A DNA stretch of 64,000 nt from Enterobacteriaceae endosymbiont of Macroplea appendiculata (GTDB lineage: Bacteria; Pseudomonadota; Gammaproteobacteria; Enterobacterales; Enterobacteriaceae): positions 188,318-252,317 of the forward strand of contig NZ_CP046220.1 in NCBI RefSeq assembly GCF_012571605.1. The letters are read 5' to 3'. Below the pieces are notes generated by a model, which was not told the origin of the DNA, made no database searches, and worked only from the letters and a program-made list of their open reading frames with translations. The position numbers were made by a program, and so were the translations under genes. This document shows, piece after piece, positions 52,973 through 62,912 of the stretch. Within the stretch, counting starts at the first letter, position 1; each line of letters begins with the position of its first letter.

Positions 52973-54292
52973 TTATTCTATTTTTATCCATGTAATGTAT
53001 AGAGATTGGTTATTTGGCATTACTTTCCCATGTATAGTGATTAAATTATTTTCTAAATCTGCAATTAAACAATTGTTATAAAATAATAATGGTATTTGGT
53101 TTCTTTTATAAATCGGAATAGATAATTTATTCCATATATGATTAATGTTTATTTTTTTAAAATTATTTTGGCAAAAATAAATCTTTTGATTATCATAAAA
53201 TTTAACATATATATTTTCGTTTTCATATGGATAACGTACTACTATACTATTAGTAATATCTTTTTTAACAATACATAATGTACCTAGTTTATATGGTAAA
53301 ATTAAAGCATGCTTAATATCGTACCAAAACAATATAATTTTTTGTAAAGTAGGAATATAATTTAAACAAAATAAATATGTATTATTTTTACAAATTATTT
53401 TCTTATGTATTATAATTTTAGATGTTAACTTTTGAGCACATATTACTTCATTCCATATTAAAGATAATGTTTTATATGTAACCATATGACATTTATTATA
53501 TTCTAACCATTTTCTTAAAATAGCATATCGTTTATATACGCTATAAAATTTTAAAGGTATAAAAAATATACTTTTATTTTCTTGGATAAGATTATTTAAA
53601 ATAGGATTTAAAAATTCATTTAATAATGTTTCTTGTTCTTGACATATTTTTGCAGATCTAATAATAGTTTTTCTAAAAAACGGCCATCTTATATTAATTT
53701 GTGGCAAAATAATATTCCTTAAAAAATTACGGTCATATCTATTATCTATATTACTTGGATCATCAATCCAAGTAATATTATGTTGTAGAGCATACCATAA
53801 AATTTTTTTTTTCGAAATATATAGTAACGGACGAAATATTTTCATTTTTTTAATATTATTTTGTTCTGCAATACCTGATAATCCTTTTAGTCCGCTACCT
53901 CTTTTTAAAGCCAACAGTATTGTTTCACATTGATCATCAAGATGATGTGCAGTGACAAGATATTCATCAGCTTTAATTAAATTATTCAAGATCTTGTATC
54001 TTTTTATTCTTGCTTCTTCTTCTATGTTACTTTTTTTATATATAAAAATATTTTTATATATAAAATCAACATGCAATTTTTTACATGTCAGAAAACATTT
54101 ATTAATCCATGTTTTAGATATATAATTTAAATTATGGTTAATATGTATTGCTCTAATTGTTATACTAGGATATTTTTTACGTAATTGTACTAAATCATAT
54201 AATAATACAGAAGAATCTAAACCACCACTATACGATAGTAAAATATTATGTAGTTTGTATAAAATATATTGTATTTTTTTTGTAATTAACAT
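52973..54292 (-). CDS. tilS: tRNA-Ile lysidine synthetase
   Basis: ATP-dependent enzyme that attaches lysine to C34 of tRNA-Ile(CAU), turning a methionine anticodon into one that reads AUA. The 439 residues (E. coli 432) have the PP-loop SYSGGLDSSVLLYD near residue 20, HHLDDQCETILLALKRGSGLKGL and the downstream RPLLYISKKKILWYA. Its substrate tRNA is encoded at 17284-17356. AUA is likely a frequent codon at this base composition, so the gene should be essential. Its 3' end touches proS with no spacer. Confidence 0.94.
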   Translation of the reverse strand: MLITKKIQYILYKLHNILLSYSGGLDSSVLLYDLVQLRKKYPSITIRAIHINHNLNYISKTWINKCFLTCKKLHVDFIYKNIFIYKKSNIEEEARIKRYKILNNLIKADEYLVTAHHLDDQCETILLALKRGSGLKGLSGIAEQNNIKKMKIFRPLLYISKKKILWYALQHNITWIDDPSNIDNRYDRNFLRNIILPQINIRWPFFRKTIIRSAKICQEQETLLNEFLNPILNNLIQENKSIFFIPLKFYSVYKRYAILRKWLEYNKCHMVTYKTLSLIWNEVICAQKLTSKIIIHKKIICKNNTYLFCLNYIPTLQKIILFWYDIKHALILPYKLGTLCIVKKDITNSIVVRYPYENENIYVKFYDNQKIYFCQNNFKKININHIWNKLSIPIYKRNQIPLLFYNNCLIADLENNLITIHGKVMPNNQSLYITWIKIE

Positions 54293-54347
54293 AATTTAAT
54301 TGTTATTTATGTAGTTATATATTCTTTAAAAGTATTTATAATGAAAA

Positions 54348-57300
54348 TTATTTAAAATTAAATTTTACATCAAAATATTTTAGTTGAGATAAATATTGTA
54401 TTTGTGATAATGTTATGTCATGATGATTAAAATAAAAATTTTCTTTTGAAAATAATTTTTGTTGTAAAGTTGTGTAAAAATATACAGGAATATAATCATC
54501 ATGATATTTAACAGATAGGATCTGTTTTATATATATAAATAAGTCATCTAACATAATATCTTTATTATGTATAATAATATATATATTTTGTAAAAATTTT
54601 TTTCTCATATTTATTAAACTAATAATATTATAAGCATCAATTTTAAAAACATTTAGATAATTATCTAAACGTAGAGTACCATATAAAATAACTATGTGAT
54701 TATTTTTGATTAAATAATTAAATTTATAGAATATATTTAACATCATATTTACTTCAATTTTCGCTGTATTATCATCTATATCAAAAATAACACATTTTTC
54801 TTTTTTATAATTTATATTATGATGTATATTTGTAATAATACCACATGCTGTAATTTTAATTATATTATTTTTATAAGTATTACACATTTGTTTTATACTA
54901 ATATTATTAGTATAATATTTTACTTCTTTATAATAATCAATAAGAGGATGATTTGTTAAATACATTCCTAAAATGTTTTTTTCTTTTAAAAAAATTTCTT
55001 TATTTGATAAAAATATTTTTTTTATATTTAATAAACTATTTTCTAAATTTACATGATTCTGTAATGATAATAAATTCATTTGTTTTGTACTTTTTTCTTT
55101 TATATAAATATTTGTTATTTTAATAATATTATCTAAATGTAACATTAATACACTTCTATGGTATGAAAAACAATCTAATGCACCAGATAAAATTAATTTT
55201 TCAATAATATGTTTATTATTTTTATCATAATGCATACGTATACATAAATCTATCATAGATTTAAATTTACCATATTTCATTCTATTATTAATAATTTGTA
55301 AAGCTTGATATGATCCTATACCTTTAATAGCACCTAAACCATATATAATATCTTTATTATGAACATGAAATTTATATAAGCTATCATTAATAGTGGGTGG
55401 TATAATTTTAATATGCATATTTTTACATTCTTGAATTAAATTCATAATTTTTTTTGTATTATCTAATTCAGAACTTAAAACAGCAGCCATAAATTCATGT
55501 GGATAATATATTTTTAACCAGAGAGTTTGATAAGAAATTAAAGCATAACCTACAGAATGTGATTTATTAAATCCATATGCAGAAAATTTTTCTAAAAAAT
55601 TAAAAATTTTCATTACTAACGTTTTGTTAGTATTCATTTTTTTAGCACCATGTAAAAACAATGATCTTTGTTTTATCATTTCTTGATGTTGTTTTTTACT
55701 TATTACACGACGTAAAACATCAGCTTGTCCTAAACTATATCCAGATAATACTTGTGCAATTTGCATAACTTGTTCTTGATATAAAATAATGCCATATGTT
55801 GATTGTAATATTGGTTTTAACTTATCATGTTGCCAAACTTTATCAGGATATGAAATTATTTCTTTGCCATGTTTACGATTAATAAAATTTTCAACCATAC
55901 CGGATTGTAATGGTCCAGGACGAAATAAAGCTAGTAAAGATACTATATCTTCAAAGTTATCTGGTTGTAAGTGTTTAATTAGTTCTTGTATACCTTTTGA
56001 TTCTAATTGAAAAATACCTACAGTATTAGCTTTTTTTAAAAAATTAAAAATTTTTATATCATCTAATTTTAGGTTTTGTAATCTAATTTTAATATTATAA
56101 TTTTGTTTTATCATTTTTAATGTATGATGTAATATTGTTAATGTACGTAATCCTAAAAAATCAAATTTAACTAAACCAATATTTTCAATATCATTTTTAT
56201 CAAATTGTGTTAAAATATTATTACCTGTATGATCACAATATATTGGCATGAATTTAACTAGCTGTGTAGGTGCTATTACTACACCACCAGCATGTTTCCC
56301 TATGTTTTTTATTGTTCCTTCTAATTTTACAGCAGCATCAACTAAGTCTCTTACATTATTATCTGATTTATATATATCTAATAATTTTTTGTTTACAAAA
56401 GCTTTTTTTAAAGTTATACCTATATCTGTAGGTATTAATTTAGATATACGATTAATAAAATCATAAGGAAAACCTAATACTCTACCTACATCTCTAATGA
56501 CTGCTTTAGCAGTCATAGTACCAAAAGTAATAATTTGTGCTACTGAGTTTAAACCATATATTTTTTTTACATGATCAATAACTAAATCACGTTTTTCCAT
56601 ACAAAAATCAATATCAAAATCCGGTAACGAAATTCTTTCTGGATTCAAAAATCTTTCAAAAATTAAATTAAATTTTATAGGATCTACATCTGTTATCTGT
56701 AAAACATATGCTACTAATGAACCTGCTCCAGAACCTCTAGCAGGACCTACAGGAATATTATGTTTTTTAGCCCATTGTACAAATTCCATAACAATTAAAA
56801 AATAACTTGCGAAACCCATTTTATTAATAACTGTTAATTCTTTTGATAATCTTTTTTCATAAATGCTTTTATTAATTTTTTGTGAAGTTTTATGTAATAA
56901 AGATATAATTTTTTTTTCCAAACCAGAAAAAGATTTTTGTATAAGATATTTTTCTGGAGTAATATTATTAATATAAAATTTAGGTAAAAAATATTTATTT
57001 AATGTTAAAAAAATATTACATCTTTGTGCAATTTCAATACTATTTTGTATAGCTTCTGGTATATCAGCAAATAAAGTAATCATATCTTGAGAGTTTTTAA
57101 AAAATTGTTCTTGACTATAAGGATTATTTCTTAAAAATATACTTAAAGTTGTACTTTGATTAATCGCAACACGTATGTTATGAGCTTGAAAATCATTTTT
57201 ATTTAAAAAACGTACAGTATTAGTTGCTATAACAGGTAAAGAATAATCATAAGCTAAATTTAAAGCCATGTTAATATAATTCTTTTCATGTATTTTATTA

Positions 57301-57812
57301 GTACGTGTTAATTCTAAATAAAAACGATTATAAAAATATTTCTTATAAAAAGAGATAATTTTTGTTACTCTATTAAAATTATTTTCAAGTAAATTAATAC
57401 CTATATCACCTTCTATACCACCAGATAAAATAATTAAACCATGATTATATTTTTGTAATAATTGATAATTAATTATAGGTCCAAAAGAACTATCATAACC
57501 ATATTGATGTGCTATAGATATTAAATATTTTAAGTTTTGATAACCAACATTATTTATGCCTAAAATAGTTATTTTAGTACATTGTTGGAGAAATTTTATT
57601 CTACATTCTGCACCTACAATTGCTTTAATACCAGATTGATGTGCTAATTGATAAAATTTTATTAAACCAAATAAATTAGTAATATCTGTTATAGCTATTG
57701 CAGGCATATTAAATTTAATAGCTTGTTGAATAAATTGTTCAATTTTTGATAATCCATCTTGTATGGAATAATCACTATGAATATTTAAATGTATAAAAGT
57801 TTTTTTTGTCAT
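54348..57812 (-). CDS. dnaE: DNA polymerase III alpha subunit
   Basis: Replicative polymerase. The 1,154 residues match E. coli (1,160). The N-terminal PHP domain starts FIHLNIHSDYSIQDGLS. The palm carries the catalytic Asp pair in PDFDIDFCMEKRD near residue 400 and the third Asp in KFDFLGLRTLTIL. Also conserved are VGPARGSGAGSLVAYVL and the fingers segment QEQVMQIAQVLSGYSLGQAD. The C-terminal OB and tau-binding parts are present but more divergent. In E. coli dnaE is preceded by rnhB and followed by accA; here fabZ and tilS are the neighbours. Confidence 0.97.
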   Translation of the reverse strand: MTKKTFIHLNIHSDYSIQDGLSKIEQFIQQAIKFNMPAIAITDITNLFGLIKFYQLAHQSGIKAIVGAECRIKFLQQCTKITILGINNVGYQNLKYLISIAHQYGYDSSFGPIINYQLLQKYNHGLIILSGGIEGDIGINLLENNFNRVTKIISFYKKYFYNRFYLELTRTNKIHEKNYINMALNLAYDYSLPVIATNTVRFLNKNDFQAHNIRVAINQSTTLSIFLRNNPYSQEQFFKNSQDMITLFADIPEAIQNSIEIAQRCNIFLTLNKYFLPKFYINNITPEKYLIQKSFSGLEKKIISLLHKTSQKINKSIYEKRLSKELTVINKMGFASYFLIVMEFVQWAKKHNIPVGPARGSGAGSLVAYVLQITDVDPIKFNLIFERFLNPERISLPDFDIDFCMEKRDLVIDHVKKIYGLNSVAQIITFGTMTAKAVIRDVGRVLGFPYDFINRISKLIPTDIGITLKKAFVNKKLLDIYKSDNNVRDLVDAAVKLEGTIKNIGKHAGGVVIAPTQLVKFMPIYCDHTGNNILTQFDKNDIENIGLVKFDFLGLRTLTILHHTLKMIKQNYNIKIRLQNLKLDDIKIFNFLKKANTVGIFQLESKGIQELIKHLQPDNFEDIVSLLALFRPGPLQSGMVENFINRKHGKEIISYPDKVWQHDKLKPILQSTYGIILYQEQVMQIAQVLSGYSLGQADVLRRVISKKQHQEMIKQRSLFLHGAKKMNTNKTLVMKIFNFLEKFSAYGFNKSHSVGYALISYQTLWLKIYYPHEFMAAVLSSELDNTKKIMNLIQECKNMHIKIIPPTINDSLYKFHVHNKDIIYGLGAIKGIGSYQALQIINNRMKYGKFKSMIDLCIRMHYDKNNKHIIEKLILSGALDCFSYHRSVLMLHLDNIIKITNIYIKEKSTKQMNLLSLQNHVNLENSLLNIKKIFLSNKEIFLKEKNILGMYLTNHPLIDYYKEVKYYTNNISIKQMCNTYKNNIIKITACGIITNIHHNINYKKEKCVIFDIDDNTAKIEVNMMLNIFYKFNYLIKNNHIVILYGTLRLDNYLNVFKIDAYNIISLINMRKKFLQNIYIIIHNKDIMLDDLFIYIKQILSVKYHDDYIPVYFYTTLQQKLFSKENFYFNHHDITLSQIQYLSQLKYFDVKFNFK

Positions 57813-57848
57813 TTTATAATAATTTTAGAAAAATATAATTATACAATT

Positions 57849-58298
57849 TTATTTTGTAATTTGTATACAAATCTTATTTGCAATACAAACAATAATATTA
57901 TTAACTATAGCTATAGAATCATAAAAAAAAAAATTTTTTTTGTTATATTTAAAATAACTTTTAATAATTATTTGATCTCCAGGAATAACTTTTTGTTTAA
58001 AACGTATATTTTTAATACTAACAATATAAAACATTTTTTGTTTAATAACATTATTAGATATAGTTTTATATAATAAAATTCCTGTAGTTTGTAACATAGA
58101 TTCTAATATTAATACTCCAGGATAAATTGGTTTATTAGGAAAATGCCCTATAAAATATGGTTCATTAATAGTAATATTTTTTATAACATGTATTACTAAT
58201 TTATTAGTATCAATATATATGATACGATCTATTAAAATAAATGGGTAACGATGTGGTAAAATATTTAAAATTTCATTAATGTAAAGAATATTATTCAA
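57849..58298 (-). CDS. fabZ: 3-Hydroxyacyl-ACP dehydratase FabZ
   Basis: Hot-dog fold dehydratase of fatty acid synthesis. The 149 residues (E. coli 151) show LPHRYPFILIDRI, the catalytic His in GHFPNKPIYPGVLILE and the Glu at the end of that block, before SMLQTTGIL. The start is TTG with AGAGA upstream and an in-frame TAG nine codons before, so no ATG alternative exists. In E. coli it sits in skp-lpxD-fabZ-lpxA-lpxB; all the lpx genes are gone around it. An A11-T8 tract (57922-57941) lies in the coding region. Confidence 0.95.
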   Translation of the reverse strand: MNNILYINEILNILPHRYPFILIDRIIYIDTNKLVIHVIKNITINEPYFIGHFPNKPIYPGVLILESMLQTTGILLYKTISNNVIKQKMFYIVSIKNIRFKQKVIPGDQIIIKSYFKYNKKNFFFYDSIAIVNNIIVCIANKICIQITK

Positions 58299-58436
58299 TG
58301 AATTATCTCTATAATACTAGTTATATTACAATACCAACATATTATACATTTAAAAGAAATTTTATAAATAAATATTTTTTCATAATGATTGTTATAATTA
58401 AACATTTAAATTTAATGTTAATTATTATAAATTGCA

Positions 58437-60734
58437 TTAATTATTTTCAATAGTAAACTGAAATAATTGTATTTGATCATGTATAGATTTTTTTAATGGG
58501 TATGAACATGTAAAAGTAATAACACCTAGTGGTGTTTTATATTTTAAAACGAAACCGATAGATGATCTTAGTTCTGTAAAAAAATTTTTTTTATATGTTA
58601 CATCTAATTTAGAGAGAATATTTTTTGTATATATAAAGTGCCATATACTACCTATATCAAAAAATAATAATGGTTTAAAATTTTGTAAATATTGATACAT
58701 TGGTATATATGGAGGTATAGAAAATTTTAGTTCTGTTGTTAATTGAAACATAATATTATCATTATATGATACAGGATTAATATATCTTAAATGATTTATA
58801 GAATGATAAGAATTTTTTTGAAATTTTATATTAGGTTTAATTCCTCTAACAATATTATTGTGATTCATCCACATCATTTCAGGGAAAATATAAGTATTAT
58901 TTGTAGGACTATTTATATACCCTATTTTACTCCTAATGATAAAATTTATGAGATAAATATATGCTTTATGATATTTATTCAATATTTTGATATATATCGG
59001 AATATATTGATTATATTTAAACATTAATTTATAATTATTATAATAAATTTTTTGCAAAATTGAAAAATTAAAACTTAAAATTGCCAAAATACCTTTTGTA
59101 GGTTGTTCTTGATGATTTAAAGTATTAAAAATTAAAAAATTTTTTATATTATATTCTATTAATGAATAAATTTTTTTCTGAAAAGTAATATGTTGTTTTT
59201 TATTAGTATAATAATTAGTTACATATATTGGTATTGATGTAGTGAAATGACGTATTTGATGATGTAGTAATCCTATATAATTTTTTATAGCAAAATGTGT
59301 GGAATAGATAGGTAACTTTAATATAGTGTATATGCCTTTTTTAATATCTATAAAATTCATATTTTTTTCAGGATGATGAAAAAATATTTTTATACCCATA
59401 CTGATGTTTTTATAAAAAATATATGGTTTAATCAATAAAACATTCCAATAAAATTCATTAACACTTTTATTAATTATTACTAAAAGATTATTTGCTTTAC
59501 CTAAAAAATTATCTTTTTGTAAATATGCATTTAACATGAATTTATTATTATTTAAACCAAAATTAAAATTAAACATATTTGTATTATTATTATGAATATT
59601 ATAAATAACATCTACAGAATTTAATTTATCATGATTATTATGAAATAATACTGATACATCCTGAATATATTCAAGTTGTTTTAATTTATTTTTGGTTTGT
59701 TTTATTAAGTTTAGATTTAAAATATGATGTTCTTTATGTAAAAGATTATTTTGTAGTAAGTATTCTGGAATAATTTTATTATGTATAAATTTGATATATC
59801 GTACATAATATTTCATACCAGTATTTATATAAATATGTAGAACCATATTATTTACTGTAATATTATATGATTTATATATCATAATTGTAGGATGTAAAAA
59901 ACCACACATTATTAAATAATTTATTATTTTTTTTTTTAAAATTAATATTTTTTTTGTTTGATATGTTTGATTTAAATATAAATTAGATATGTTATGTATT
60001 GGTTTTATAAGTTGTTTGCTATTTATATGAATAAAAACTTTTTTTAAAATATACAGTTGATTTTCTTTTATAAAAACATCTAAATTAATACTATGTTTAT
60101 GAGGTATAATATTATATTTAATATTAGTGATTTGAAATTTTAAGAAACCTTGTTTAATATAAAAATGTGTTATATCATGTATGATACGTGATATTAATTG
60201 TTGATTGTAAGAATACAGACCAAAATAATACCCAAGTTTCATAAAATATAGATTAATATTTTTTAATAATATTTGTTGTGTAAAAGCAGAATTACCTATA
60301 ATATTAATGCGTTGGATTTTAACTTTTCCTATTTCATTAATAAATATATATATTTTGTTATATATCTTATCATCTTTAATAATAAAAATTGCTATATTAG
60401 GAATACCATATATATTATATATATGTTTTATATATTTTTTTAACAAAAATATTTTTTCTTTATCTATTATATTAAATCTAGTAATTTTTAATTTATAAAT
60501 TATGTTATATAAAATATAACTACTAATTTTTTTATTGCCAATAAATAAAATAGTATTTTTTATTTTTTGTTGTGGTATATTAGATATTTTATTTAATAAA
60601 TTATGTGTTTTATAATTACAATGTTTTAATAATTGTGCCTGTAATGGTGTTATATAAAATAAATTTATAAATATAACAAATATAAACGTATAAATAACAT
60701 GTATTTTAGTAATGTAATATTTTTGTATAATCAT
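58437..60734 (-). CDS. bamA: Outer-membrane protein assembly factor BamA
   Basis: Omp85 protein that inserts beta-barrels in the outer membrane. The 765 residues (E. coli 810) start with a signal peptide (hydrophobic IHVIYTFIFVIFINLFYI, then TPLQAQ), continue with periplasmic POTRA repeats (for example KIQRINIIGNSAFTQQILLK) and end with a barrel. The lid-loop motif VRGF is kept as VRGI (HNNIVRGIKPN). The barrel start FNFNFGLNNN and the late KYKTPLGVITFTCSYPL are recognisable. The last strand ends FQFTIENN instead of the usual terminal aromatic residue. The start overlaps rseP by 29 bases. Sequence is much more divergent than for the cytoplasmic enzymes. Confidence 0.9.
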   Translation of the reverse strand: MIIQKYYITKIHVIYTFIFVIFINLFYITPLQAQLLKHCNYKTHNLLNKISNIPQQKIKNTILFIGNKKISSYILYNIIYKLKITRFNIIDKEKIFLLKKYIKHIYNIYGIPNIAIFIIKDDKIYNKIYIFINEIGKVKIQRINIIGNSAFTQQILLKNINLYFMKLGYYFGLYSYNQQLISRIIHDITHFYIKQGFLKFQITNIKYNIIPHKHSINLDVFIKENQLYILKKVFIHINSKQLIKPIHNISNLYLNQTYQTKKILILKKKIINYLIMCGFLHPTIMIYKSYNITVNNMVLHIYINTGMKYYVRYIKFIHNKIIPEYLLQNNLLHKEHHILNLNLIKQTKNKLKQLEYIQDVSVLFHNNHDKLNSVDVIYNIHNNNTNMFNFNFGLNNNKFMLNAYLQKDNFLGKANNLLVIINKSVNEFYWNVLLIKPYIFYKNISMGIKIFFHHPEKNMNFIDIKKGIYTILKLPIYSTHFAIKNYIGLLHHQIRHFTTSIPIYVTNYYTNKKQHITFQKKIYSLIEYNIKNFLIFNTLNHQEQPTKGILAILSFNFSILQKIYYNNYKLMFKYNQYIPIYIKILNKYHKAYIYLINFIIRSKIGYINSPTNNTYIFPEMMWMNHNNIVRGIKPNIKFQKNSYHSINHLRYINPVSYNDNIMFQLTTELKFSIPPYIPMYQYLQNFKPLLFFDIGSIWHFIYTKNILSKLDVTYKKNFFTELRSSIGFVLKYKTPLGVITFTCSYPLKKSIHDQIQLFQFTIENN

Positions 60735-62100
60735 GTATAACAGATATACCCATAATAAAAATTATTAATATAATACTTATATTATATGCCAGTATTTTTA
60801 TATATAATGATATTTTTCGTTTTATAATATTTTCACATATTAAAAAACATAATTGTCCTCCATCTAATATAGGTAAGGGCAATAAATTCATTATAGCTAT
60901 ATTAATACTTATTAAAGCTAAAAAACATAGATAAGATATGATACTTTTTTTAGCAAGAACACCTATCATATATCCAATATATATTGGACCACTAAAATGA
61001 TCAAGACTAATATTATGTATTAATATAAGATTTTTTAAAGAAAAACATATTATTCTTATTAATATAAAAATTTTTTTACATGCCATAGATAACGATATCA
61101 AAAACTTATATTTAAAATTAGTATTATATATATTTTGTTTTAAATATATAATTTTAGGAGTAATGCCAATATAATTATACTGTAATAACATTTCTTTTAA
61201 TTTTGGCAAACGTACTTTCATTAATAAAATTTGATTTTTTCTTTTTATATATAAAAAAATATTACGATTATTATGCATAAATAAATATTGTTGTAGATTA
61301 TACCAATTCATTATCTTGGATCCCTTAGTTTTAATAATTTGATCACCAATATTTAAATGTATTTGTGCAGCTATAGAATGTTTTTCAATAGAAGTAATGA
61401 TAGGAATAATGTTAATATATTCTGGAATAATACCTAGTGCAGCAATAAAATTATTATGATATACATTTAATGTATTAAAATTAATCGAAATATTTTTCTC
61501 AAACAATAAAGGTTGATTAATATTTTTAAGAAGAAAAACAATATTTTTTTGATGACTTAAAAAAATATTATGTAATTCTATATTTACATCATCCCAATTT
61601 AAAACAGTTTTATTATTAATTTTTTTAATTTCTGTATTTATAGGTAATTTTGCGTGATCTGCAATAGAATTATAATATATATTTTTGATAATTGGTTTAT
61701 TATTATGCAAACTAATAAAAAATACAAACCAATAAATAATTATTGCAAATATTATATTAGCTATAGGCCCACTTAATATAATTAAAAATTTTTTAAAAAA
61801 AGATAATTGATCATAAAATAATAATTTATATTTTTGTATATATTTTTTAATTTTATTTGTTATGGGATGATATTTATCATCTAATATTTTTATATAACCA
61901 CCTAATAGAAATAATCTTATAATATATTTAGTTCCATATTTATCAGTAAATTCAGTTATTTTTGGTCCAAAACCTAATGAAAAACATGTAATACATACAT
62001 TAAAATATCTAGCTATATAAAAATGTCCATATTCATGTATGATAATTAATATACATAAAGTAATCATTAACATGATTATATCCCATAAAATATTTAACAA
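60706..62100 (-). CDS. rseP: Site-2 protease RseP
   Basis: Inner-membrane zinc metalloprotease that cleaves RseA in the sigma-E response and clears signal-peptide remnants. The 464 residues (E. coli 450) have HEYGH at 22-26, a PDZ region (HLNIGDQIIKTKGSKI) and the C-terminal LPLPILDGGQL with the third zinc ligand. Start TTG matches the E. coli N-terminus (MLNILWDIIM against MLSFLWDLAS), with AGGAG ten bases upstream. Between uppS and rseP, cdsA is missing. The sigma-E genes are not in this window. Confidence 0.93.
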   Translation of the reverse strand: MLNILWDIIMLMITLCILIIIHEYGHFYIARYFNVCITCFSLGFGPKITEFTDKYGTKYIIRLFLLGGYIKILDDKYHPITNKIKKYIQKYKLLFYDQLSFFKKFLIILSGPIANIIFAIIIYWFVFFISLHNNKPIIKNIYYNSIADHAKLPINTEIKKINNKTVLNWDDVNIELHNIFLSHQKNIVFLLKNINQPLLFEKNISINFNTLNVYHNNFIAALGIIPEYINIIPIITSIEKHSIAAQIHLNIGDQIIKTKGSKIMNWYNLQQYLFMHNNRNIFLYIKRKNQILLMKVRLPKLKEMLLQYNYIGITPKIIYLKQNIYNTNFKYKFLISLSMACKKIFILIRIICFSLKNLILIHNISLDHFSGPIYIGYMIGVLAKKSIISYLCFLALISINIAIMNLLPLPILDGGQLCFLICENIIKRKISLYIKILAYNISIILIIFIMGISVIHDYTKILHY

Positions 62101-62158
62101 AATTGTATACTCCTATTAAAAATAATAAATTTACATAAATACATACATATAATCAATA

Positions 62159-62899
62159 TTATATAGCTACATTACCACCAAAACGACGTTGTCTTTGACA
62201 ATAATTTTCCAGTGCATGTAAAAAACATTTTTCATTAAAATCAGGCCATAATATATTAGTAAAATATAATTCCGCATAAGCAATTTGCCATATAAAAAAA
62301 TTACTAATACGTATATTACCACCTGTACGTATAACTAAATCTATTGGTGGTACATCATGTAATGCTAAATATTTTGTAAAAGTTTTTTCAGTAATATCTT
62401 GTATGGTAATTTTTTTTTTATATACTTGTTTAATAATATTTTTAATACCGTAAATAATATCACTTTTACCACCATAATTTATTGCTAAATTTACTATTAA
62501 CACATGATTATGTTTAGTTAATTTTTCTGCTCTTATAATAGATTTTTGTAAATCAGTATCTAATACTGTTTTGTCTCCAATAACATTAATTTTAATTCTA
62601 TATTTAATAAAATTATTAATTTCGTTATTTAAAATATATTTAAATAATTTCATAATAAATATTATTTCTGAAGGTGAACGTTTCCAATTTTCACTACTAA
62701 AAGCATATAATGTTAAAACTTTTAACTTGTATTTTATACATGAATGAATAATTGTTTTTACTACATTAACACCAGCTTTGTGACCTATAATACCTTTTTT
62801 ACCTTGTTTTTGTGCCCAACGCCTATTACCATCCATAATAATAGCAATATGTTGAGGACATTTTTTTTTATTTAAAATGTTTATTGCTTGCATATTCAT
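62159..62899 (-). CDS. uppS: Undecaprenyl diphosphate synthase
   Basis: Cis-prenyltransferase that extends farnesyl diphosphate with isopentenyl diphosphate to make the lipid carrier for peptidoglycan. The 246 residues (E. coli 253) are well conserved: catalytic Asp 23 in IIMDGNRRWAQKQGK, YAFSSENWKRS, and the C-terminal VIRTGGNIRISNFFIWQIAY with AELYFTNILWPDF. Its active site is intact, in contrast to dxr directly upstream, 13 bases away. Confidence 0.96.
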   Translation of the reverse strand: MNMQAINILNKKKCPQHIAIIMDGNRRWAQKQGKKGIIGHKAGVNVVKTIIHSCIKYKLKVLTLYAFSSENWKRSPSEIIFIMKLFKYILNNEINNFIKYRIKINVIGDKTVLDTDLQKSIIRAEKLTKHNHVLIVNLAINYGGKSDIIYGIKNIIKQVYKKKITIQDITEKTFTKYLALHDVPPIDLVIRTGGNIRISNFFIWQIAYAELYFTNILWPDFNEKCFLHALENYCQRQRRFGGNVAI

Positions 62900-62912
62900 A
62901 TAATTTAAAGTA

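Noticed and set aside
57789-58073. Plus-strand frame of 94 codons across the dnaE/fabZ junction
   Set aside because: Antisense to two conserved genes, low complexity, no family match.
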